Shown here: one piece after another, positions 1 through 5,289 of the stretch
Numbering within the stretch: position 1 is the stretch's first letter
Layout: every line of letters starts with the position of its first letter
Source: Pseudomonadota bacterium
Lineage (GTDB): Bacteria; Pseudomonadota; Gammaproteobacteria; Xanthomonadales; Xanthomonadaceae
Direction of reading: 5' to 3'
Assembly: GCA_023439425.1 (NCBI GenBank)
Contig: JAEXNZ010000029.1
Location: 1 to 6,585, forward strand
Length of the DNA stretch: 6,585 nucleotides
Notes under the pieces: model-generated
The model's database searches: none
Told to the model about the DNA's origin: nothing
What the model saw: only the letters and a program-made list of their open reading frames with translations
Translations under genes and position numbers: made by a program

Positions 1-11
1 GCATCTATCCC

Positions 12-37
12 GTAGGTGACACGCCCTGCGTGTCACC
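12..37 (+). repeat. GTAG-marked palindrome, SMAG/REP-like element
   Basis: A perfect inverted repeat has arms GGTGACACGC (15-24) and GCGTGTCACC (28-37) around a 3-nt loop CCT. The tetranucleotide GTAG (12-15) sits at its left end and shares its last G with the stem. Known family: S. maltophilia carries many short palindromes with GTAG at one end (SMAG, REP-like). The core CACGCC-TGCGTG resembles the version I remember as common there. The stem begins 20 nt beyond the receptor stop codon on the minus strand. It may help end or stabilise the receptor transcript, but no T-run follows on either strand, so it is not a classical intrinsic terminator. Assignment to SMAG is inference. Confidence 0.6.
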
Positions 38-56
38 CCGGAACCTCACATCACGC

Positions 57-3000
57 TTAGAAGCGGAAGCCCACTTCGGCCTTCACCTGGCGCGGCGTAC
101 CGACGATGTCGCCGGTTTCGTTGTAGCTGGCCAGCAGCTTCCCGTTCGACTTGGTGTAGTTGAAGTTCGAGAAGTTGTCGAAGTTGAACACGTTGATGAT
201 GTCGATACGCGCATACAGCTCGGTATCGCCCGGCATCTTGAACGTCTTCGTCGCCTGCAGGTCGACCGAGCGGTAGCCCCAGATCTTGCCGCCAACCAGG
301 AACTTGCCGTTGCCCTGCGCAACCGCCGCACCCGGGGTCGGCAGGTCATAGCCGCTGGCCTGGGTGACCGGGTACCAGTCGTTGACGGCGGTCGGGGTGG
401 CCAGGGTGATCTTGCCGCCGAAGGTGATGTCCCAGAAACCGGCATACGAACCGGTCAGCACGATGCGGTGACGCGGCGCGCCGTTGGAACGGATGGTCGG
501 GTAATCGCCGATCACGCCGCGGTCAAACGCGTAATGCTCGTTGATGTCGCGGTTGTGGCGGGCGGTGGTCCAGGTGTACGCGATCGAGGTGCCCCAGCCG
601 CTTTCCTTGGTGAACGGCTTCTGCGCCGACAGCAGCACCTGGGTCGCGCGGGTCTTGATGCCCTGCTGGCCGATGATCAGGCTGCCGAAGCCCGGCACGT
701 TGCAGCTCCACGCCTGGCCCAGGCCCGGCGAGGTACCACCGCACAGCTGCGGGTTGTCGAAGAACTGGCCGGTCGGGTAACGGTTGCCCAGGGTGAAGGC
801 GAAGCCGTCATAGGTCAGCGTACGGGCGATGGTGGCGTCGGTCAGCCAGTCGCCGATCTGGTTGCTCATGCCCAGGCTGAACTGATCCGCGTACGGAGCC
901 TTCAGATTGTTGTTGAGCAGATCCACTTCCAGGCCGGCATTGCTGGTGGAACCCAGCAGTGCCTGCAGGCCCTGGATGTTGCCCATCAGTGCCGGATCCC
1001 AGTCGAAGCAGGCCGGCTGGCCGTTCAAGCAGGCACCGGTGGCCGGGTTGCGGAAGTACACGGTCGGCTGCGGCAGGGCCAGCTTGGTGGTTTCCAGCTG
1101 CAGGTAGTCGAACAGGTCGCGGTCATACGAACGACCGGCACCACCGTGGATCACGTGCATCTCGTCGGCATTGATGTCATACGAGAAGCCCAGGCGCGGC
1201 TGCCAGGCGTCCTTGAACGCCTTGCGGTTGTTGCCGGTGCTGATGTAATCGTTGATGTTCAGGCCGCTCAGTGCCAGCGTCTGCGCATAGGTCTGGCCAG
1301 CCGCAGCGCGCGGATCCTGCGAGAACAGCGCCGCCACCACTTCCGGCGGGGTCACGAAGTCCAGGTAGCTCGGGTTCTTTTCGTAGTCCCAGCGCAGGCC
1401 GAGGTTCAGCTGCAGGTGGTCGTTGACCTGCCAGTCGTCCTGGATGAACAGGCCGATCTGCTTCACCTTCGAACGCACTTCGCCGGACACGCCGGAAACG
1501 CCGGTGACCGGCTTCACGAACTGCGCCTTGTACGGAATGTTGTCCGGGAAGTCCGGGTCACCCAGGGTGTAGGAGTACTGCGGGTTGATCTGCGCCGCGT
1601 CGGAGGCGTACAGATCGATTTCCTTGTACTTCGCACCCATCTTGATGGTGTGGTCGCCGGCGAACTCGATGCCGTTGAGGGTCAGGTTGTCTTCAATCGA
1701 CCAGCCCTTCTGGCCCTTCACCTGTGCGGCCAGTGCCGAAGCGCCGCCGATCTTGACCAGCACGCGCTCGTCGGTGCCGTCCGGTGCGGTGTAGGTGATG
1801 CCCGGGCCGATGGTCAGCGGGTACGGGTTGTTGAACGAGTCTTCATGAGTGACCATCAGCTCGTTGTAGAAGCGCTCACCGCTGTGGTTCCAGCGCAGCG
1901 CGTAACGACGGTCCGTATTGATGGTTTCCTTGCCGGCCGACGGCGAGGTCTGGCCGCTGAACTGCTGCTGGGTTTCGTCGCGGTCCTGGAAGGTGAGCTC
2001 GATGCGGTCGTAGTCGGTCGGCTCGAAGTCGATCTTGGCGAAGATCAGGTCCTGCTCGAACGGCTGGCTGGCCGGGCCCAGGCCGGCGGCAGCATCGGCC
2101 GGTAACAGGCCAACGCGGTCGGTGACCGAGCCTTCCGGCGCGATGGTCACCGGCAGGTCGAAGCGCTTGGCTTCGTAGGTGACGAAGAAGTGCGCCTTGT
2201 CCTGGATGATCGGGCCGCCCAGCGCGAAGCCGTATTCCTTCTCGGCCGACACCTGCTTGCTCTTGCCTTCCTGGCGCTCGGCCGGGGTCATGGCACGCAT
2301 GTCTTCATCGGTGTAGCGGTAGAACGCCTCACCCTTGAATTCGTTGGTACCGGACTTGGTCGCCGCAGTCACTGCCGCGCTGGAGACCTGGCCGTATTCG
2401 GCCTTGTAGTTGCCGCTGATCACCTTGTATTCGCCGATGGCCAGCTGCGGGAACGGATTGCCTGCGCTGCCGGACTGGCCGGCCACGCCGCCGCCCTTGA
2501 CGTAGCTCTTCTGGCCCACGCCGTCGATGTACACGTTGGTGCCGTCGGCATTGGTTGCACCGCCGCGCAGCGAGGTGTTGCCCTTCGCGTCACGGGTGAA
2601 GATCATGCCCGGCACCGCGTCGGCGAATTCCAGGAAGTTGCGCGACACCTGCGGGGTGGTCTGGATCTGCTGCAGGCTGACGGTCTTGCCCACTTCGGAA
2701 GTACGCACTTCCTGCAGCAGGGTCGGCGCAACCACGTTCACCGTGTCCAGGTTGGTCGCATTGGCGGTCGAGCCGTTGGCCGGCGCGCCGCTGAAGTTCA
2801 GGGTTGCGGTCGATGCAACCGTCACCGTCACCTTCTGGGTCTGGCCATTGGCCACCACGTCGTAGGTGCCCGGGTCCAGGCCCATCAGCGAGTAGCTGCC
2901 ATCAGCGCGCGTGGTGGCGCGGCGGACGGTACCGGTGGCCGTGTTGGTGGCGGTCACTTCGGTGCCGGCTTCGGCCGAGGCAACCTGGCCACGCAGCGAC

Positions 3001-3116
3001 GAGGTGGCCGACTGCGCCATCAGGCTCGGGGCTGCGCCCAGCATCAGGCAGCTGACCAGTGCGCTCGTCAGCAGGCGACGTGCCGGCTGGCGGGTGCGGT
3101 GATTGGAATACGTCAT
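57..3116 (-). CDS. TonB-dependent outer-membrane receptor, Oar-like, with N-terminal carboxypeptidase-regulatory-like domain
   Basis: This 1019-residue receptor imports a ligand across the outer membrane using TonB-ExbBD energy. Residues 1 to about 34 form a signal peptide (Arg-rich start, hydrophobic core, likely cleavage in SLMA-QS). Residues 39 to about 110 are a carboxypeptidase-regulatory-like beta-sandwich (LRGQV, RADGSYSLMGLDPGTYDV). LDTVNVVAP at 123-131 is a plausible TonB box. The plug spans about 135-255 (LRGGATNADGTNVYIDGV), and the beta-barrel runs to a terminal Phe (VGFRF), as barrel assembly prefers. NVFNFDNF near 975-982 is typical of such C-termini. Cys696/Cys703 and Cys792/Cys805 are the only cysteines after the signal peptide. 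The ATG at 3116 is chosen because GGAG lies 8 nt upstream and the signal peptide starts there; the frame stays open to 3275, but that part shows no export signal. The lacI-family gene 67 nt upstream suggests a sugar substrate, which is inference. Confidence 0.93.
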   Translation of the reverse strand: MTYSNHRTRQPARRLLTSALVSCLMLGAAPSLMAQSATSSLRGQVASAEAGTEVTATNTATGTVRRATTRADGSYSLMGLDPGTYDVVANGQTQKVTVTVASTATLNFSGAPANGSTANATNLDTVNVVAPTLLQEVRTSEVGKTVSLQQIQTTPQVSRNFLEFADAVPGMIFTRDAKGNTSLRGGATNADGTNVYIDGVGQKSYVKGGGVAGQSGSAGNPFPQLAIGEYKVISGNYKAEYGQVSSAAVTAATKSGTNEFKGEAFYRYTDEDMRAMTPAERQEGKSKQVSAEKEYGFALGGPIIQDKAHFFVTYEAKRFDLPVTIAPEGSVTDRVGLLPADAAAGLGPASQPFEQDLIFAKIDFEPTDYDRIELTFQDRDETQQQFSGQTSPSAGKETINTDRRYALRWNHSGERFYNELMVTHEDSFNNPYPLTIGPGITYTAPDGTDERVLVKIGGASALAAQVKGQKGWSIEDNLTLNGIEFAGDHTIKMGAKYKEIDLYASDAAQINPQYSYTLGDPDFPDNIPYKAQFVKPVTGVSGVSGEVRSKVKQIGLFIQDDWQVNDHLQLNLGLRWDYEKNPSYLDFVTPPEVVAALFSQDPRAAAGQTYAQTLALSGLNINDYISTGNNRKAFKDAWQPRLGFSYDINADEMHVIHGGAGRSYDRDLFDYLQLETTKLALPQPTVYFRNPATGACLNGQPACFDWDPALMGNIQGLQALLGSTSNAGLEVDLLNNNLKAPYADQFSLGMSNQIGDWLTDATIARTLTYDGFAFTLGNRYPTGQFFDNPQLCGGTSPGLGQAWSCNVPGFGSLIIGQQGIKTRATQVLLSAQKPFTKESGWGTSIAYTWTTARHNRDINEHYAFDRGVIGDYPTIRSNGAPRHRIVLTGSYAGFWDITFGGKITLATPTAVNDWYPVTQASGYDLPTPGAAVAQGNGKFLVGGKIWGYRSVDLQATKTFKMPGDTELYARIDIINVFNFDNFSNFNYTKSNGKLLASYNETGDIVGTPRQVKAEVGFRF

Positions 3117-3124
3117 GCGAAAAT

Positions 3125-3128
3125 CTCC
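3125..3128 (-). promoter_or_regulatory. Ribosome-binding site of the receptor gene
   Basis: GGAG on the minus strand lies 8 nt before the ATG at 3116. It decides the start in favour of this ATG over upstream in-frame codons, which lack such a site. Confidence 0.75.
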
Positions 3129-3138
3129 GGGTGGTGGT

Positions 3139-3154
3139 GGCCGTCGTTGCGGCC
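3139..3154 (-). promoter_or_regulatory. Small GC-rich hairpin in the receptor leader
   Basis: GGCCG and CGGCC arms around a 6-nt loop lie between lacI and the receptor gene, ending about 10 nt before the receptor Shine-Dalgarno. No T-run follows on the coding strand, so it is not a terminator. It could modulate translation or mRNA stability. With a 5-bp stem, chance is a real possibility. Confidence 0.25.
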
Positions 3155-3165
3155 GCCTTTCGTTT

Positions 3166-3171
3166 TTTATA
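3166..3171 (-). promoter_or_regulatory. Possible -10 box for a receptor-specific promoter
   Basis: TATAAA on the minus strand sits in an unusually A-rich patch (ATATAAAAAACG) of the lacI-receptor gap. It matches 5 of 6 bases of the sigma-70 -10 consensus. No convincing -35 hexamer lies 16-18 nt upstream, so this is weak. If active, transcription would start near 3159, giving a leader of about 40 nt. Confidence 0.25.
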
Positions 3172-3183
3172 TGACAGCGTGGT

Positions 3184-4206
3184 TTACGAGGTGGTACGGG
3201 TACCGCATGAATCGCGCACGATAAGACGAGGCACAAGCGTGTGCTTGTCCCCTGCCGTTTCCGTGTTGTTGCCATCCATCAACTGCAGCAGACGCGTCAT
3301 CGCCTTATCGCCAAGCTCAGCGATACTCACCTGCATCGTTGTCAACGAAGGGTGAACGAAGCGCGCCAATGGAATGTCATCGAAGCCTGCAAGCGCCACA
3401 TCGGCCGGCACGCGCACGCCCGCTTGAGCGAAGGCATACAGGCAACCGAGCGCCATCATGTCGTTGGCTGCGAACACTGCATCGGGCAGTGCGCCAGCCG
3501 CCAACAGTTCCTGTCCAGCGCGATGGCCAGAGGCTTCATCGAAGTCGCCGGGCAGCTCGATGCCTTCCGCACCATTGCCGAAATCCGCAATCGCATCACG
3601 GAAGCCGCGCAGGCGTTCGCGCGCATCGAAATTCAGATCCGGGCCGGCAATGAAGGCGATGCGCCGATGCCCGCCATCCAGCAGGTGGCGGGTCATCGCC
3701 ACCGCACCGGCGTGGTCGTCGATGCTCAACACCGGGTGGTCTTCGCCCGGCAGATAGGTGTTGATCAGCACCGTCGGCAACGACTGCGGCAGGTTGTCGG
3801 TGAGGAAATCAGGGCTTTCCGCATACGGTGAAAGCACCAGCAGCCCGTCGACGCGGCCACGCATGGCACGCAGGGCGGCACCCTGCTGCTCCTGGTCGCC
3901 GTGGTAGCTGGACACCAGCAGGTGCTGGCGGCGGGCCCGGGCCACCTGGTCGATGCCGCGCATGAGTTCAGAGAAGAATTCGCCGTACAGGTCCGGCAGC
4001 ACTACCCCGATGGTGTTGGTGCGGCGGCTGCTCAGGCTGCGGGCGGCCGCATGCGGGGTGTAGCGCAGGCGCGCAGCCACCTCCAGCACCAGCTTGCGCA
4101 CCGGCTCGGCGACGTTTTCATGCCCGTTGAGTGCGCGCGAAACCGTGGCCACAGAGACACGGGCTTCCCGCGCGACATCCTTGATGGTGATCGCTGCCTT
4201 GTTCAC
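3184..4206 (-). CDS. LacI/GalR-family transcriptional repressor
   Basis: This 340-residue protein is the usual length for the family. Residues 6-27 form the helix-turn-helix (ITIKDVAREARVSVATVSRA). The hinge helix around 51-62 (PHAAARSLSSRR) carries the minor-groove Leu. From about residue 64 (TNTIGVVLPDL) a periplasmic-binding-protein-like sugar domain continues, with the family signatures FAANDMMALG and GFDDIPLARFVHPSLTTM. A GTG at 4206 is chosen because GGAGG lies 8 nt upstream; an in-frame GTG at 4221 overlaps that Shine-Dalgarno and has none of its own. The recognition helix carries Val-Ala at the specificity positions (SVATVSR), as in GalR-type repressors that bind TGTAA-NCGN-TTACA sites. 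Such a site lies in its own promoter region. The receptor gene follows in the same direction and is the likely target. The effector is unknown. Confidence 0.93.
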   Translation of the reverse strand: MNKAAITIKDVAREARVSVATVSRALNGHENVAEPVRKLVLEVAARLRYTPHAAARSLSSRRTNTIGVVLPDLYGEFFSELMRGIDQVARARRQHLLVSSYHGDQEQQGAALRAMRGRVDGLLVLSPYAESPDFLTDNLPQSLPTVLINTYLPGEDHPVLSIDDHAGAVAMTRHLLDGGHRRIAFIAGPDLNFDARERLRGFRDAIADFGNGAEGIELPGDFDEASGHRAGQELLAAGALPDAVFAANDMMALGCLYAFAQAGVRVPADVALAGFDDIPLARFVHPSLTTMQVSIAELGDKAMTRLLQLMDGNNTETAGDKHTLVPRLIVRDSCGTRTTS

Positions 4207-4247
4207 TTCGCCGCCCTCCACGGCTTAGAGATCTGGGCTTGGCGCGG

Positions 4248-4277
4248 AATGTAAGCGTTTTCAAACCCCGATGTAAA
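4248..4277 (-). promoter_or_regulatory. Candidate promoter of the lacI-family gene
   Basis: On the minus strand TTTACA (4272-4277, 5 of 6 matches to TTGACA) is followed after 18 nt by TACATT (4248-4253, 4 of 6 to TATAAT). Transcription would start near 4241, about 35 nt before the GTG start. The operator at 4250-4263 occupies the -10 box and the end of the spacer, so bound repressor would block polymerase. Prediction from sequence only. Confidence 0.45.
4250..4263 (-). promoter_or_regulatory. LacI/GalR-type operator
   Basis: TGAAAACGCTTACA on the minus strand is a 14-bp imperfect palindrome with central CG. It fits every fixed position of the LacI-family/catabolite-repressor pattern TGWNANCGNTNWCA. 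It lies 44 nt upstream of the repressor start, inside the predicted promoter, and suits the Val-Ala recognition helix of the adjacent repressor. A half-site-like TGTAAAC begins 22 bp away (4272 on the plus strand), about two helical turns. Negative autoregulation is inferred. Confidence 0.65.
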
Positions 4278-4327
4278 CACTACGTTAGGTGAATGTCGCA
4301 TGGTCGTAACCTCGGCGTGTCTTGTGG

Positions 4328-4342
4328 GGGACGTCCCGGGAC
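4328..4342. repeat. Overlapping perfect palindromes between bolA and lacI
   Basis: GGGACGTCCC (4328-4337) and GTCCCGGGAC (4333-4342) overlap by five bases. They lie 28 nt past the bolA-like stop codon, but no T-run follows on the minus strand, so a terminator call is not supported. Role unknown. Confidence 0.35.
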
Positions 4343-4346
4343 TTGC

Positions 4347-4366
4347 CAGGACAAGGCAGGACAAGG
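4347..4366. repeat. Tandem 10-bp direct repeat
   Basis: CAGGACAAGG occurs twice back to back (4347-4356 and 4357-4366), immediately after the bolA-like stop codon at 4370. The copies are identical. It may be a recent duplication by strand slippage; no function is evident. Confidence 0.6.
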
Positions 4367-4369
4367 GTT

Positions 4370-4645
4370 TCAGGGTTTTGTGACCGGCGTCTCGGCGCGA
4401 ATGGACAGCGCGTGGATATCGGTGTCCATCATCGTGCCCAGCGCGGCATACACCGCCCGGTGGCGCGCCAGCGGCAACTTGCCCTCGAAGGTCGCGCTGA
4501 CGATATGCACATTGAAATGCCCGCGCCCGTCCCTGGCCCCGGCATGGCCGGCGTGGCGGTGGCTGTCATCCTCGATCTCCAGCAGTTCCGGGGCAAGGGC
4601 CGCCTGCAGCGCGGCGCGGATGCGCTCCACCCGCTCGGCGTTCAT
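4370..4645 (-). CDS. bolA: BolA-family protein
   Basis: This 91-residue protein spans a complete single BolA domain. BolA proteins pair with monothiol glutaredoxins to hold or hand over [2Fe-2S] clusters, and in some bacteria also act as DNA-binding regulators. Visible hallmarks are the His-rich loop DDSHRHAGHAG (His29, 31, 34), the core HFNVHIVSATFEGK (43-56), LARHRAVYAALG (59-70) and the invariant C-terminal His78 in DIHALSI. The loop carries His rather than Cys, as in E. coli BolA. The ATG at 4645 overlaps the yciI-like stop by 4 nt (ATGA), and AAGG lies 7 nt upstream, so the two genes are probably translationally coupled. The symbol follows the family; which BolA paralogue of the genome this is cannot be decided here. 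Confidence 0.9.
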   Translation of the reverse strand: MNAERVERIRAALQAALAPELLEIEDDSHRHAGHAGARDGRGHFNVHIVSATFEGKLPLARHRAVYAALGTMMDTDIHALSIRAETPVTKP

Positions 4646-4941
4646 GGCAGCACCTTGCGGAACGGGCGTACTTCGGTGCGCACGTAGACGCCGGCGTCCA
4701 CGTACGGGTCGGCCGCGGCCCAGTCCTGGGCGGCCTCAAGCGAGGCGAACTCGGCGATCACCACGCTGCCGCTGAAGCCCGCCGGACCCGGGTCTTCGCT
4801 GTCGATCGCCGGGCATGGGCCGGCCAGCACCAGGCGGCCTTCGTCACGCAGGGCGGTCAGCCGGGCCAGGTGGGCCGGGCGCGCGGCCAGCCGGTCGGCC
4901 AGCACATCGGTACCGTCATAGCCTTCAATCACATACAACAC
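4642..4941 (-). CDS. YciI-family protein (YCII-related domain)
   Basis: This 99-residue single-domain protein has the ferredoxin-like dimeric alpha+beta fold of the YCII family, whose cellular role is poorly known and for which a His/Asp-based catalytic site has been proposed. Family signatures are RPAHLARL with His24, EGRLVLAGPCPAIDSEDPG (35-53), GFSGSVVIAEF (55-65), ADPYVDAGVY (77-86) and VRPFRKV near the C-terminus. A GTG start at 4941 is chosen: GGAG lies 6 nt upstream, and the resulting MLYVIEG matches the usual N-terminus. It heads the leftward gene set and overlaps the bolA-like start. In other proteobacteria yciI and bolA homologues often sit together, sometimes with a septation-protein gene ispZ/yciB, which is not present directly upstream here. 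Confidence 0.9.
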   Translation of the reverse strand: MLYVIEGYDGTDVLADRLAARPAHLARLTALRDEGRLVLAGPCPAIDSEDPGPAGFSGSVVIAEFASLEAAQDWAAADPYVDAGVYVRTEVRPFRKVLP

Positions 4942-4977
4942 AGGCAGCTCCAGGGGGTGAACTTAACAAACGGCTGA

Positions 4978-5007
4978 ATTCTACCCGCCCCGACTGGACA
5001 CTGCCGT
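4978..5007 (-). promoter_or_regulatory. Candidate promoter of yciI-bolA
   Basis: On the minus strand TAGAAT (4978-4983) matches 5 of 6 bases of the -10 consensus. ACGGCA (5002-5007), 18 nt upstream, is a poor -35 (3 of 6). Transcription would start near 4971, about 30 nt before the GTG start. Only the -10 box is persuasive. Confidence 0.4.
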
Positions 5008-5021
5008 GGATAGCGCTTACT
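5008..5021 (-). promoter_or_regulatory. Operator-like inverted repeat upstream of yciI
   Basis: AGTAAGCGCTATCC on the minus strand agrees with the lacI operator orientation TGTAAGCGTTTTCA at 10 of 14 positions, including the whole GTAAGCG half. It departs from the LacI-family pattern only at the two outermost bases. It abuts the candidate yciI -35 box. AGCGCT cores are common in GC-rich DNA, so this is weak evidence of binding. Confidence 0.25.
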
Positions 5022-5028
5022 CTTCACG

Positions 5029-5115
5029 TCATTGCACGTGGCTGGACGCAGCAGCCCCGTCGGTTCCGGCCAGTTCGCCCACCGACGATCGACCCGCTGC
5101 CCCACACCAGCACAC
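5029..5115 (-). CDS. Possible 28-residue small protein or leader peptide
   Basis: A GTG-initiated frame of 28 codons plus TGA follows a perfect 8-base Shine-Dalgarno AAGGAGGT (5123-5130) at a 7-nt spacing. The peptide begins VCWCGAAGRSSVGEL and ends ASSHVQ. It has no transmembrane stretch or recognised domain. About 68% of its third codon positions are G or C, so coding bias is not strong. It lies 87 nt upstream of the yciI-like start on the same strand. It could be a leader peptide, an unannotated small protein, or chance. The ribosome-binding site is the reason to list it; expression is unproven. Confidence 0.22.
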   Translation of the reverse strand: MCWCGAAGRSSVGELAGTDGAAASSHVQ

Positions 5116-5174
5116 GTAGACGACCTCCTTAGTAGTTCAGTCGCTGCCCCCTGCGGCGCGCCTTGCTGTTTGTA

Positions 5175-5202
5175 GTGTGGAAACCACGCCGGTCCTGGCG
5201 TG
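5175..5202 (+). promoter_or_regulatory. Mutually exclusive hairpins in the scpA leader
   Basis: Two stem-loops share bases. GTGTGG (5175-5180) can pair with CCACGC (5184-5189) over a 3-nt AAA loop with one G-T wobble. CACGCC (5185-5190) can instead pair perfectly with GGCGTG (5197-5202) over a 6-nt loop. Only one can form at a time. They lie about 90 nt upstream of the scpA start. Neither is followed by a T-run, so attenuation by termination is not directly supported. Confidence 0.3.
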
Positions 5203-5289
5203 CCATGCCGCTTCTGTTGCTGCTGTCCGGCCTGTCCGGTGGCGGATGGGTGCGGCGAACGGTCCGATGCAATCCAGACATCACGCTTG

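Larger units (their letters stand above)
4942..5289. other. Gene-free divergent regulatory region
   Basis: These 348 bases separate the leftward yciI-like gene from rightward scpA. I see no tRNA, no coding frame with clear homology and no mobile element. The region holds a candidate yciI promoter, an operator-like inverted repeat (5008-5021), a very short minus-strand reading frame with a perfect Shine-Dalgarno (5029-5115), and overlapping hairpins in the scpA leader (5175-5202). An in-frame extension of scpA back to a GTG at 5200 would be Cys-rich (five Cys in the first ten residues) and unlike ScpA proteins, so it is taken as noncoding. Confidence 0.6.

Noticed and set aside
15..37. Intrinsic terminator of the receptor gene
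   Set aside because: The stem is strong but no T-run follows on the minus strand (TACGGGATAG), so it is listed as a repeat with possible 3'-end function instead.
30..2105. A 691-codon open frame on the plus strand
   Set aside because: It is antisense to the receptor gene and rich in Val, Arg, Ala, Leu and Asp in no domain-like order. Long antisense frames arise from codon bias in high-GC genes. The minus frame has clear signal peptide, plug and barrel signatures.
2190..3224. A 344-codon open frame on the plus strand
   Set aside because: It is antisense to the receptor N-terminal half, His/Gly/Arg-rich, with no recognisable domain and no promoter or Shine-Dalgarno worth noting.
3117..3275. 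Extension of the receptor by 53 residues to an upstream start at 3275
   Set aside because: It would overlap the repressor gene and place the signal peptide internally. The ATG at 3116 has a good Shine-Dalgarno and begins a proper signal sequence.
4207..4221. GTG at 4221 as the repressor start
   Set aside because: It overlaps the GGAGG that serves the GTG at 4206 and lacks its own Shine-Dalgarno. The shorter form has the normal family N-terminus.
5200..5289. N-terminal extension of ScpA from a GTG at 5200
   Set aside because: The added 30 residues are Cys-rich and unlike any ScpA, there is no Shine-Dalgarno, and the codons overlap a strong hairpin arm.
4942..5289. tRNA, small RNA gene or CRISPR repeats in the gene-free stretch
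   Set aside because: No TTCRA-type T-loop with cloverleaf pairing, no regularly spaced repeats, and no hairpin with a T-run could be found by eye on either strand.
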